A program made the translations under genes and the position numbers. This document shows, piece after piece, positions 47,685 to 58,677 of a stretch of 64,000 nucleotides of DNA. Location: assembly GCA_032207245.1 (NCBI GenBank), contig CM063506.1, positions 20,776,675 through 20,840,674 of the forward strand, read 5' to 3'. This DNA comes from Pardosa pseudoannulata (Eukaryota; Arthropoda; Arachnida; Araneae; Lycosidae). The stretch's first letter is position 1, and each line of letters opens with the position of its first letter. Below the pieces are notes generated by a model that saw only the letters and a list, made by a program, of their open reading frames with translations, was not told the DNA's origin and searched no databases.

Positions 47685-47890
47685 AAGACGATGGCCGAAT
47701 AGGTAGAGATCTGTTTTTCGATGCAGGAGTCCGTCCAAGACCGTGGGCAAGAGAGGGGATTTAGGGGACTGGTCCCTCCTCGAAATTCCAAAATTCTAAA
47801 AGACAGTTTTGTAGAAAGAAAATTGACGACGTGTGTGTGTCATCTGCCTAGCTGTGCATAGACAGAGAGAGACCCCTTCGGCCATAAATA

Positions 47891-48606
47891 CAGGCTTGCA
47901 ACTGCTCAGGTACTTTCAAAAAGGTGAGAAAAGTGACAATTAATACAGAATAAGTGACTAAACATTGAAAAAAATAAACGCGATTTTTTTTCTCCTCTTG
48001 ATTACAGATGCTATTATTAAGATTTTTCTATTTATTTTAACTCCAAATCAAATAACATGATTTTAGCGTCAAATACAAAATAGGTTAAAAATTTTGTTTA
48101 ACACAACTCAACATTGCTTCTTATTCAAGAAAATCTATAAATTAGATTTGAATACATACAATACATTAATTTTATAATCACAATTTTCTGCATATATTAA
48201 TGATGTTTTGAAATATGTACATAGCTAGATTAGAGTATCTAAACAAAAATTGTGAAGAAAAAGAAAAAGAGAAATGTGTGCTTTGACGTAAATTACTTTA
48301 ATGTATTTCATGCACATTTCAGTACAAATGTAGATTTCAAGAAATTCTTTGCAACTTTTTAAAATCACTAAATTCTGGAAACCATGACTAATTACATTTT
48401 ACTAAAAAAATAAGATTAGAGCATCCCATTTTAGTCTTTTATTTAAATATTTTGTTATTAATTATTATTTTTTTAACACTAAACTAGCTGTGATACACTA
48501 AGAAAAAAGTGACTAAAAGTGACTGTTTACTTAAAAAAGTGACTGAAAGTGATCAATTGTAAAAAAAGTGACTAAAGATGAGAAAAGTGACAGAATTGCA
48601 AGCCTG
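47891..48606. mobile_element. TIR element with subterminal AAGTGAC cluster
   Basis: Perfect 11-bp ends CAGGCTTGCAA / TTGCAAGCCTG. TAAATA on the left and TAAATG on the right look like a short target duplication, and the single TAAATA in the empty hAT-A copy supports that. Seven AAGTGAC motifs, two near the left and five near the right end, all point the same way. It is probably hAT-like; no coding remnant is visible. Confidence 0.75.
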
Positions 48607-48696
48607 TAAATGTCTTGCGGACCCTCAGCTTTTATCTACCCCACCCCTATCCCTTATGGTTATTTATCTCAAGATCATTTTCCATAACCTATTGTA

Positions 48697-49258
48697 CAGG
48701 GTGTTTCATACTGAATGGGACAAAAAGAAAGCATTATTATGAACGTTGTAATTAATATATTTAGAAAATTCAAATTTACCTCAAAACTACATTTATTCAA
48801 GTTTCTACAGGTGTTCAATATGTGCCCCTCCGGTGACACGACAAATGTCTACACGGTAATCAAGCTCCTGCCACACTCGTGATAGCATATCCCCTGTGAT
48901 GGAGTTCAACCTTTCAACCACTTCGGGTTTTGTTTCTTTTCGTCCTGGGCTTTTGTTCTTGCATAAGCAGCCGGTATCCTGGAACTGCTTCACCCACCTG
49001 CTTATGTTATGCCGATTGCACAACAGTTACCGAGGAGGTTTTGGCATATTCGAAAACGCAGTACGCTTTCTCCTGCATGGACGACATTTTGTTTAACAGC
49101 GCCTCTAGCGGCGAGTTCGTCATTCGATAATTTTTCCCTGTTGCCAAATAAAACTTGTATAATTGTAGTTGCAGAATAAATTTGTTTCGGCTGAATAAAT
49201 CCATTACGGCAGTCACACTGCGCTATTATTTTTGTTCCATTCAATATGAAACACCCTG
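48697..49258 (-). pseudogene. Tc1/mariner-superfamily deletion derivative
   Basis: TA duplications flank inverted ends CAGGGTGTTTCATA(C)TGAATGG. On the minus strand it starts with an N-terminal helix-turn-helix (QEKAYCVFEYAKTSSVTVVQ). A frameshift follows, then ISRWVKQFQDTGCLCKNKSP (second helix-turn-helix), fused in frame to the extreme C-terminus RVWQELDYRVDICRV and GAHIEHL. The whole catalytic domain is deleted. The empty site is preserved in the 60-kb hAT-A copy. Confidence 0.9.
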
Positions 49259-49719
49259 TATATCGCCTTCTTGTCTGGGGTGCTCCATCGTGAGTATTTT
49301 GAGACAGATTCTTTCTTCTAAAATAGCTTCAATTTATTACTTTAGCCTAGATTTTGGTATGTAGCTAAATGAGCGAGATATTTATTCGAATAAATGTGAA
49401 AAAGGTCTTTAATATTAACTTTACTATTAAATTCATTGTGCATATACTTTAATACTCATTCTCAGCTTTAAATTTGTTCCTTATATCATTTTGTAATCAT
49501 TTTGTAATTTTAAAACCACATTATGTTATGGTACTCATTATATATGCAGAAAAAAAACTTAAAGTTTTACTGAAGTATCATTCACAAAGAACAATATCTT
49601 TCTTCTTGGTCCCCCTCCGAACATAATTTCTAGCTACGGCTCTGAATCCGTCAGTTCATATTCCATTGCTAGCATGGACATCCGTAACCGTTTATTGGAA
49701 AATACTTTAAATAGAAGGT

Positions 49720-49890
49720 TCTGGTCTACCTTTTGTTACATATTTAGCTACACGAGAAATATTGAGACTCGAACCTACTACTGAAAGCCGATTCCGAAAA
49801 GCTAGGAACATTGTTGCCAACAATAGGATTTGAACCCACAAATTTCCCGTACCGAAGAGTAGCGCATTACCCAGTCACCCACTGTTCGGA
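49720..49890 (-). repeat. SINE-1, diverged
   Basis: The minus strand runs TTCCGAACAGTGGGTGACTG, a B box GGGTTCAAATCC, an interrupted body and CGAGTCTCAATATTTCTCGT. Confidence 0.75.
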
Positions 49891-50033
49891 AAACAGCATA
49901 CGAGTCTAATACATGCTGCCAACTGGCTTCGTCTATCGAAGATCGGATTTTAGAGATCTTATAGATGCACTTCGAAATTACGTACTACAATTAAATATAT
50001 ATATTTATTTTTCAACTTATAAAGCTCTATAGT

Positions 50034-50225
50034 ACGTCCTGGATGTCATGGATGGATTTCAAGCTTTCATAGACAACTATTATAGCTCTGTGTGGGAAGC
50101 GGTTGTAAAGTTGAGGTGTCATCTACCAAAGAAGGGAATACAGAAACAAAACATCTTGTTTGTGTTTGATCTTGTCTCCTTACTTTCCCAGTTAGCCCAA
50201 AAATATCAGCCAATATCAAAATTAT
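50034..50225 (+). CDS. Unidentified open frame, possibly an exon
   Basis: The frame opens after CTCTATAG and reads 63 codons to a TAA near 50225, including VMDGFQAFIDNYYSSVWEAV and a basic patch LPKKGIQKQ. ATAG could serve as a splice acceptor. No family is recognised, and chance openness is likely at this length. Confidence 0.15.
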
Positions 50226-50579
50226 AATATTGGACTACATCAAATGGATCCTCCCCAAATGATATCCCTGAATATAATTTTTTAATATTTAGCGACGCTG
50301 GTCAATATTTCCACGATATCCCAGATTATCATTTTTTGATTTTTTAAAAGATCAATCAAGTTGTATAATCTTAATTAACAACTGAGTAACATTATTAAAT
50401 AAAAAATAACAGTTATGCAAAATATGAAATTTCTAAAAATATTTTATAATATTTAGAGGAACTATACGCTTCCCGATATCCTCGAATATTATATTTTAAC
50501 AATGTTAGTCAGTATTTACCCTGGTCAATTTACGAGGTAATAATTTTACAGTGCAAACTAATTAATTCACTCCTTGACT

Positions 50580-50737
50580 GGTTGGATTTTGGAGAGCTAC
50601 GGTTTATTTTTTGCCACACGGGGGCTAATGAGACAGGGACATACTGCTTACAGCCGATTCCGAACGGCTACGAACATCCATGCCAAAGTGTCGGATTCGA
50701 ACCCACGAACTCCAGAACCGAGGATCATGCCCTAACG
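50580..50737 (-). repeat. SINE-1
   Basis: The minus strand has the B box GGGTTCGAATCC, the GGCATGGATGTTCGTAGCCG body, TCATTAGCCCCCGTG and a CCAAAATCCAA tail. The A-box head is shortened. Confidence 0.82.
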
Positions 50738-51356
50738 ATTCCCATTTTGAAATATTGGGCAATATTTGTATGACATCGACATATATGTGTGCTACCTGGG
50801 GAATTGATTTTTCGAAATACCATCTATGACAATTTAGAGTGTAAACATAAAAATAAAATTTATCATCTAAGCTCACTGTTTTATTTGGGATTTTTGTTCT
50901 CAATTTACATGCATTGCACCCCTTTTTCCTTCCCCGAGTCAATCAAAACTCTTATGACTCTGCTTGAATCTTAAAATGTCATGCTGAAAGAATTTATTTT
51001 TTATACACAATACCATTTTAAGTATAACAGTCCAGGAAATAATACTTTTATTGATTTTTATGCCATAGAGGAAAATAAATTTCAGAAGTCTGGGAAGTGA
51101 ATTTATTGAGAATCAACTCCATATACTGACTTAGAATTCATAACTTGCTTATGTATAGCCCCAAATAATTACAATTAAATAATTCACGATAACAACTCTG
51201 AATTCAGAATCAAATTTTATCTTATCACCTGAATGTTGAATTTTGGACTGTATCTCGATCGAATGTACCCTCAAAAACACGTGCAAAATAAATTACAATG
51301 AAGAATAATACCTAATCTTTCTGGGTAGGTTATTGATATGTAGGCGTTGCTTGTAA

Positions 51357-51438
51357 GCAGTCGTGGCCGAGTGGTTAAGGCGATGGACTTGAAATCCATT
51401 GGGATATTCCCGCGCAGGTTCGAATCCTGCCGGCTGCG
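51357..51438 (+). tRNA. tRNA-Ser (anticodon UGA)
   Basis: A complete class II cloverleaf. The acceptor stem GCAGTCG pairs with CGGCTGC, and the discriminator base is G. The D arm contains the A box TGGCCGAGTGG. The anticodon loop CTTGAAA sits in an ATGGA/TCCAT stem, giving anticodon TGA, which decodes UCA and its neighbours. A long variable arm (GGGATATTCCC) is typical of serine tRNAs, and the T arm has the B box GGTTCGAATCC. There is no intron; CCA is not encoded, as normal in eukaryotes. Unlike the SINE heads, all stems are intact and there is no repeat body after it. It is expected to be transcribed by RNA polymerase III from its internal promoter. Confidence 0.97.
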
Positions 51439-51448
51439 AACATGTCTA

Positions 51449-51453
51449 TTTTT
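51449..51453 (+). terminator. RNA polymerase III T-run terminator
   Basis: Five Ts start about 10 bases after the tRNA 3' end, as expected for Pol III termination. Confidence 0.85.
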
Positions 51454-51454
51454 G

Positions 51455-52400
51455 TTTCCTAAATTCAACATGGATTTAGGACTGTTGAACATAAGAAAGC
51501 GACGATTTTGTTACTACTTTTAAACTTTCCATAACTTTTTTTATTTCACACTAAAATATCTGAAGTATTTTTTTGTAGAAATCTGTTATGTATCTCTTTA
51601 ATAAACTAACCTTAAATGCCTATAATAATAATAATTATATAAAAATAACCAATCTTATAAGAATAATCAAGTTATAAATATTTATTTTTCAAAAAAAAAA
51701 ATTTTATTTTTCAAAAATATATATTTATAACTTGATTATTTTGTTCGTTGAAACTGTTCTCACTTGCGCACATGTTTACAAAAAATAAATTAGCACACAA
51801 GTGTTAAATTTTAAGTTTTTAATGAAGAACATACTTCTAAAATGGAATCTAACTTTTAAAAAACCCATACGTTTAAGCATATTTTATATTTTTGAAACAT
51901 GCTTAAATTTTACCCCTTTTGGAGGGTAATTTTGACTTATATATCTAAAACAAAAAAATATGACTCATAGCAATAATTTTAGTTAAATTACAATAAAGCA
52001 TCATTATATTGAAATTCTGAAAATTTTGTGCAAAAATATTAAATAGGTTGTGAGAAATCTTTCGCGCAACATTAAAAACTGGCATTCTGAGAAAAATTAA
52101 CTTAAAGTAATGTGTCACGTATTCTTTTAAAACATTGTTTATATTAGAAGTCCACTGCCATGTATGGAAATCACAAGAGTGTCTTTTATATTTTTAATCA
52201 TAACTTTTTAAACTAAACTGAATTTTTATGCTTTTTTTAATACGTAAAACATGTCAATCTATTAAAAAAAAATTGAAAATTTTGACGGTTTAAATGTGTT
52301 GAGACCCCTTAAGAGTATGGTAGACAGACATTACAAAACGTATTTATGTATTAATTATCGACTCAGAATTAGGGAAGTAAGAACACATATATAGGCAAAT
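51455..52400. other. No recognisable gene
   Basis: AT-rich sequence. An inverted pair TAAATATTTATTTTTCAAAA / TTTTATTTTTCAAAAATATA around 51670-51730 is just low-complexity sequence. Confidence 0.4.
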
Positions 52401-52880
52401 TAATTAAATAAATTCATTTTCTTAAATTCAGTATTTAAAAAATTCATTTTTGTAGAATACGTTTATTATTAAAATGTTCCTAACTACTTAATTTTTTATG
52501 AATTGCTTCAAAATGTTTTCCAAACACTTCTGATATACATTAAAATAACCTGCGTATCGAAAATTTAAATTTCGTCTTTATTTAGATTATTAAAATTCAA
52601 TTAAAATTTAGAAAAATCTGAATTTTTCACGAAAACGCAACTTACGGATGCCCAAATATTTCCTATAAATTAACTGTTCAATCCATCAATGCTGCAACGG
52701 TATTTTTAAGTACTAATAAGGCAAAAACTGAAAAAAAAATGAAAAATTAAACAGGGAATATTAAAAAAAAAATAAGAGTATTCTGAAAATCGAATTAAAA
52801 ATAGTTATCTGATTTAAAAATACACAAGCGTACACATTTTCATAACTGTAACTTAATAATTCACAAAAACATTCTGTAAC
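52400..52880. repeat. Possible old copy related to the hAT-B interior
   Basis: The blocks CCAAACACTTCTGATATACA, AAAATTTAGAAAAATCTGAA and ATTTTTAAGTACTAATAA follow the order seen at 17095-17320. Ends are not identified. Confidence 0.45.
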
Positions 52881-52920
52881 GTACACTGTCCTCATAACAT
52901 GAATACTAAATATTCTATAA

Positions 52921-53624
52921 CTAGCCGTTTCGCTCGCAGTTTTCGGTCTAGATATACATAAGTGATGTCAAGTGGTCTTTTGATAATATTTTTGCAAATT
53001 ATTTTATTTTCGAATAAATTATAAAGTATCAAAGTGATATATTTGACAATAATTCGCAATTTATACCTAAACTTTCCTAACGAAAAAGTTTTTGCACATT
53101 ACAATTATATTCGACTCCACAATACTCTTCATAAAACAGAACTAAAAAGTACAGTGTTAAGCAGCAAGAAAATGCGATAGCGTTTCCAGAATAAAGATAC
53201 TGAAATTTAGTGATAACTACGAAAAACTCGCAGTGCCAACTAAACTTCCATTTTAGCTTGAAACAATTTACATTACACTACTATTTTAAATAGGAAATTT
53301 TACTTTTAATTATAATTTAATTCAAAAAACATTTCAAAACACGTTGTAAAAAATTTTATCACCAAACAAATTTCTGGTTTCTGAGTTACGAATTAGATAA
53401 CCTATTTTTTCACAAATCCAGTAATACATTTCATGTCCTGCCATCCGTCGTAACATTAATATACATTATACTGTCATATCAAGTGACAAGATGGTTGGAA
53501 GAGAATTTAATATCGACACTGACAGTCTTGTGGTAGTAAAAAATGTCTATCCAAAATTTTGTGACACTCCGACATCCCGTATTGATTTGTGACAGACAAA
53601 TAAATGGACATTCTCTTTTATAGA
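52921..53624 (-). mobile_element. Non-autonomous Helitron, second family
   Basis: On the minus strand it starts TCTATAAAAGAGAATGTCCA and ends GCGAGCGAAACGGCTAG, between A (52920) and T (53625). The block at 53440-53565 recurs at about 20640-20790. Its first bases overlap the tandem units that follow on the + strand. Confidence 0.8.
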
Positions 53625-54120
53625 TAGTATTTATTTGTGCAGTAGGCTATCACTCTAGCAATAATGTTCATGCACATTAAATTATTAAAATAAATTCAGA
53701 AGAAATTAATTTGATTTAGAACGCTGATTTCAATTTTTTTTTCATTACCAGGAACAATTATACCGGTACTTACTTTTCTATAGAGACATTCTCTTTTATA
53801 GAGAGTACTGTATTTTTACACTAGGCTATCACTTTAACAATAATGTTCATACACGTTAAATTATTAAACTAAATTCAGAAGAAATTAGTTTGATTTAGAA
53901 CGCTGCGATCAAATTTTATTTTGCATCACCAGGAACAATTATACCGGTACTTACTTTTCTATAGAGACATTCTCTTTTATAGAGAGTACTGTATTTTTAC
54001 ACTAGGCTATCACTTTAACAATAATGTTCATACACGTTAAATTATTAAACTAAATTCAGAAGAAATTAGTTTGATTTAGAAGGCTACGATGAAATTTTCG
54101 CAGCATTAGGGACAATTATA
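53607..54120 (+). repeat. Three tandem units of about 180 bp containing the Helitron 5' end
   Basis: GACATTCTCTTTTATAGA starts at 53607, 53785 and 53966. Each unit continues with AGGCTATCACT, AATAATGTTCAT, TTAGAACGCT, and the first two close with CAGGAACAATTATACCGGTA. Units 2 and 3 are nearly identical; unit 3 is truncated. Confidence 0.95.
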
Positions 54121-54179
54121 TGGGTATCTACTGTTAAGCTCTATACCTGATTCCGAAGGGCTACGAACATCCATTTAAA

Positions 54180-55300
54180 AAAGGATTTTTTATTTAAAAA
54201 CACTTTTTTTTTCTGCCTATCATCTATTTAATTCAGTGGAAAACATTATCAAAACTTATAAGTAGAGATTCCTAAAAAAATGTATCATTTCAAATCTAAA
54301 AAACATAATCAGAAAAAAAGGCGTTCTCATAAGAATAATAATTTTTTAAACAACACGGAAATCAATAATTTTTTTTTCATTTTTTGCATATTATTTACGG
54401 CCGTGTATTAAAGTAAATAGTTATTAGCAATACTCTCGTTTTCAGATTAAAAATAGGTTTTATAGATGTCCTTTATTAATCGGGTCTTATCCTACTTCCT
54501 CCAACAATTAGGACAAACTTGTTGATTTCCACCTTGCTAAAAGTAAACACCGAAATGTTCGAACAGTGTTATAAGATGAAGAAAGAAAAACAGAAAGAAA
54601 ATTTTGAAAAGCTGTATGACGGGATTCTTGTTATTTAGTTTTAACGGTAATGCTCCTGCACTCAAAGATTTCAGAAACAAGCTTTCTTTTTACATATCAC
54701 AAACTGGTCTTTATTTCCGTATTGCATTGTTTTCTGAAATGCTAACCATTCACTCTCTTCAAATTGCTGAATCATCATTTGTGACTTAAATCCATGATAC
54801 TCTGATAGTTATTTGCTACAACCGGATCGACAAGTTTCAAATAAAAGGGAAAGTATTTCTCGTGACACTATGCTATGATCTCGAAGTAATGGTATTGCCA
54901 ATCCAGTGGAGTAAAAGCACAATAATTTGCGAAGAAAAGTTTTGCATATAAAAGAAACGATTCTAAAAGTCAAACAAGTTCTGAAGAAAAGCAATTAATA
55001 ACTCATTATTTATTCGAAAAAACCTTTAGAGAAATATCTCTAGTGTGCTGATTGATTAACCCATTTAATTATTGCAGTTAGTTTTAAGCCTCACTTTTAT
55101 TAACAATAATATGAATAACTTAATATTTGGAAAATTATAGATATACGGTCGTTTCTTGCGGGCCTGCAAGCCGTCCCTTAACAAAAGGGCATCAATCGCA
55201 TAGGGTCGCCTGAAAAAAGCAGAATAATGCCTATCACATGGAATAAGGGGTCCCTGAGATGTTCCGAATAAACACTCCTAAGTACTCAGGAACCTTTCAT
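54180..55300. other. No recognisable gene
   Basis: AT-rich. A SINE-1 scrap (CTACGAACATCCA) lies at 54153-54171. The two 61-codon frames at 54604-54789 (+) and 54809-54994 (-) carry no motif I can place. Confidence 0.4.
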
Positions 55301-55301
55301 A

Positions 55302-55338
55302 CACAAACACACACACACACACACACACACACCACACA

Positions 55339-55376
<38 letters not shown>

Positions 55377-55418
55377 TATATATATATAAATAATATTTGT
55401 GTGTGTGTGTGTGTGTGT
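55302..55418. repeat. Compound microsatellite (CA)n(TA)n(GT)n
   Basis: A CA tract, an interrupted TA tract and then a GT tract. The CA and GT ends are inverted relative to each other. Confidence 0.95.
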
Positions 55419-55650
55419 CAGATTTAAATTGTAGATTAATTAAAAGATTATAGAGATTCATTACTGGGAAATGAGATTAGCCACATAAAACTCACAGTGA
55501 TATAGAGCAAAGCAGTCATTTGCAGAGCTGTTTGTCAAATCTTAAGCAAGTAAAATTCGCCAATGTGCGACGCCATTGAAGAAATTAATGAGTATTTTTC
55601 TGAGACTTGAAAAGAATGAAAAAATGTCAGGACTCAGTGTCGTTTATAAC

Positions 55651-55671
55651 ACATATATATATTATAATATA

Positions 55672-55707
<36 letters not shown>

Positions 55708-55718
55708 AGAGAGAGAGA
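55651..55718. repeat. (TA)n(GA)n microsatellite
   Basis: An imperfect TA tract followed by a short GA tract. Confidence 0.95.
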
Positions 55719-55796
55719 TGTAGGAAAAATAAACTAGATCAGGAAACTGATGTAAGCATTTGTACAAAACTCCTAAGACACCCCGAGAAAATTCTC

Positions 55797-56172
55797 AGGG
55801 GTTTTCAAATCTTAAGTCAAGGGCAAAAATTCCCGCTTCATTTTGCTGTCCCCTTTTTAACCCTTCACCTAAATTGACAACTGGGGCTACAGTTTAACCG
55901 CTCAGAGAAGGGGTCTAACCAATTATAATTCTACATTGTCCTAGCGGACAATTTAGGAAATTTCCAAACAAAAAGGAGTGCACGCTATCGGAGCAGATTT
56001 TTCCACAGATTTTGACTAAGATATTGACCCAGATGTAAATGGCCTTTTACAACTTCATGCTAGCTGACTCCTCAGTTTGTCCTGTCCCTATGATGAAGTA
56101 GGAACCCGTCTTCTTTGTGTCATTTTTATGGACCATGACTGCAACCACCCATCATGAAGTCCGTCTTATTAC
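55797..56172 (+). repeat. Family A repeat, copy 3
   Basis: It matches copy 1 over nearly its whole length (for example CCTAGCGGACAATTTAGGAA and CAAAAAGGAGTGCACG). It lacks the AATAAAGGTC stretch of copy 1. It ends in CTTATTACAATG followed by GT/TA-rich sequence. Confidence 0.7.
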
Positions 56173-56609
56173 AATGTAAGTGTGTATATAAACACATTAT
56201 TTTATATATATGTGTGTGTAAACCAGAGCAATAAAATCAGCCGGTCACATAGAATTGTAGCCCTTATTGTTTTTACTTGCCGGGCTGATGGACAAGGAGA
56301 AGACTAAGCAACTAACAGTAATGGAGATGTTGCAGTCTGGTCTCCCATAAAAGAGAAGCAGCACAAATCTAACTTGGAACTTAAACTTTTATTTCAGAAC
56401 TACGAAAATCACATATTTCTCAGTCAAAGGCAGAGAACGGAATGATCATGAAAACATTTTGCCTTTACACAATTCGGCCCCATAGCGAGACGCGGAGACT
56501 CACTCCTTCCCAGAGTATGTAACTTAGCGCTCTCAACAGTAGAAAAGAACTTAGATCGTTGAAAAGCGAGACCTATTTGCCTGGGCATCTGAGAAATGTG
56601 ATGAATGGA

Positions 56610-56826
56610 CAGAAAATTTGCATTTATTTCAGAGTTAGCTTTGAGAGACTGTTAAAATAATTTTAATTTGCTGTCACTTCTTTAGATAAGATATTTTGTG
56701 GCTGAGAAAATAAATTAAAAGAAACAAAATTGGAAAATAGGAAAATTTTTAGGAGATAACTTAAGTATAATAATTATGATATATTACATACATATAGACA
56801 TATGTATGTATATAAACACACACACA

Positions 56827-56881
<55 letters not shown>
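56610..56881 (-). repeat. Family B repeat with (TA)n tract, copy 2 (inverted)
   Basis: On the minus strand, (TA)n, a (GT)n stretch, TATGTATGTAATATATCA, AATTATTATAC and, further on, AAGCTAACTCTGAAATAAAT with TTTTCTGTCCA follow the order of 5284-5575. Confidence 0.6.
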
Positions 56882-56884
<3 letters not shown>

Positions 56885-57374
56885 GATACTATGTCCTCTT
56901 TCTTATACATATATGAAAGGGGACTAGTTCTCATCGAGCTATAAATATTTTAACACGGCCGATATAGTTTATTTTAGAGCTTGATAGAAGCTATTGTTTT
57001 TATTTGCTAGTTGTTAGTTTTTTTGTTTGTTTGTTTTTTCACTTTAAAATATCAGATACATTTAAAATTCAGGTTTACAGAACAATGCATATATTTTATT
57101 TCAGTTTGATATAAAAATTTAGATTTTAATATATATTTCAAAAGTTATCAAGGGGCTAAATTAATTTCATTTTTTTTTCATCATGTATATATATAAATTT
57201 TGTTATTCTAAAAATATATAGTGCTATATTTCCAAATCTAGAATATTATTTATAAACTTGTAAAACCTAAAAAGAGGAGAACGTTTCATTTTATGATGAA
57301 TTGGAAAAAAAGTTGTTACATTAAAGATTTTAAGTATCGTAATGTACTATGTCTCCTGAAGGCAGACTAATCCT

Positions 57375-57909
57375 TTAACCCCTTCCGGTACGATTTAATA
57401 ATGAAAAACTGTGCGTGAAGTAACCATTTATTTTTTATTTAAAAAACTTGTTTTATTATACGATTCTTACATATTCTTAATTAAAATCCACTTTTTACAT
57501 AGTGTTAAGTATCAGAAACGGTAAAATTAAGATAATAGTCTTCAAGCTAGTGGTACTTTTCAAAACAAAGTGCAAAGGAATTCTGAGTTGTTTACATCGC
57601 CTGATTTTCATCTAATTTGATTCTTGTAACACACACGGCATTTCTTAGTAGGTTTTCTTTTATTCTGACTCATCAATTTGGCAATGACTTGTACCAAGAA
57701 ATTCTAAATAAACAATATGTAATAGTGACCTGGAATTTCCACAAGTAACAAAAGTGTTGCTAAATTCAGTACACTAGAAATTTTAAACTAAATTAATTAT
57801 CATATTTATCAGTAACTTTAGTCGCATGACGAGTGTAGCTCGTCATTGTGCGGTATGGAATGAAAAACCAATGACGAGCTAGACTCGTCATTTTACCGGA
57901 AGGGGTTAA
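57375..57909 (-). pseudogene. piggyBac miniature retaining a zinc-domain remnant, copy 2
   Basis: Same TTAA sites, ends and palindromes (57827 and 57872) as 44238-44814, with small deletions. The minus-strand CRVC-type remnant is again present but more damaged. Confidence 0.88.
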
Positions 57910-58677
57910 CTGCCTAAAACAATATGCTCACAGTACCGTAAGTATTAATATATACGTTTTACATGATTTTGTACCCTTAAGCTGTGAGGTAAGCTCTCGA
58001 AAATATATACTCTTTACGACAGAAGAAAAACTAGTGAATTACATAATTTTGAAAAAGTGTTTACAACTGGTAGATTGTATCAGTCAGAAATTACTCTCAT
58101 TTGTTTGTGATATAGATCTAAGTAGCTGTTATTTTGCCAAATAATTCGAAGGAGGGAAACAAATGAACCCATTTGACACGTCTGGAATCTTATCTGATTT
58201 CATCTGAGCGTATCGTTTTGTTCTCAAAAATTCCGCGGGCGTTTGTCAAATTTCAACTAGTTTTGTAGCACCAATATTTTGTTTCTTTTCCTCTTTCAAT
58301 GGTATTCGGATTCCAGCACGATCTCTGCGTCAAATCACCTGTCCAGGTGAAAGCGGTCTCGCGTAGAATAGAGAAACGTGAAATGAATCCGGCCTGGAAT
58401 TAGAATTTATTAAGAATACGTAATAGGCCATCCTGTAGAGTTCGTTCGAATGGCTGCACATTTTCAGTAGGTCTACAGTAAATTATCCTTATTACTATTT
58501 TTTTTAATCTGAAGATTTGAAAGATCACATCTACAACCAAGTTCGTATATCTTTAAGGGTTAATGCAGATATATCTCCTTCCTTAAAAATCCATATTTGT
58601 TGTTGCGGTGCAGTGATGGGTGCGTTTGTATGTAAATCCAAAAGAAATAAATACTCCTTCCCCCAAAAATGAAATTA
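57910..58677. other. No recognisable gene
   Basis: Unassigned; includes the small palindrome TCACCTGTCCAGGTGA at 58337-58352, which may be chance. Confidence 0.4.

Larger units (their letters stand above)
47736..49644. mobile_element. Non-autonomous hAT (hAT-A), filled copy
   Basis: The ends CAAGACCGTGGGCAAG and CTAGCTACGGCTCTG, with flanks AGTCCGTC (47728-47735) and AATCCGTC (49645-49652) agreeing at 7 of 8. It matches 59703-60332 throughout when two internal insertions (47891-48606 and 48697-49258) are removed. No transposase is encoded. Confidence 0.85.
47685..49715 (+). repeat. Old SINE-1 split by hAT-A
   Basis: The left piece (47685-47735) has GACGATGGCCGAATAGGTAG. The right piece (49645-49715) resumes with AATCCGTCAGTTC, CATTGCTAGCATGGACATCC and GTAACCG. 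Both match the older SINE-1 subtype at 4074. Confidence 0.7.

Noticed and set aside
54604..54994. Possible hAT coding remnant in two short frames
   Set aside because: No conserved hAT block (TTDGA, VRWLS, STDI) could be found in any frame.
58337..58352. TCACCTGTCCAGGTGA palindrome as a regulatory site
   Set aside because: A single short palindrome without a nearby gene or a second site; chance is adequate.
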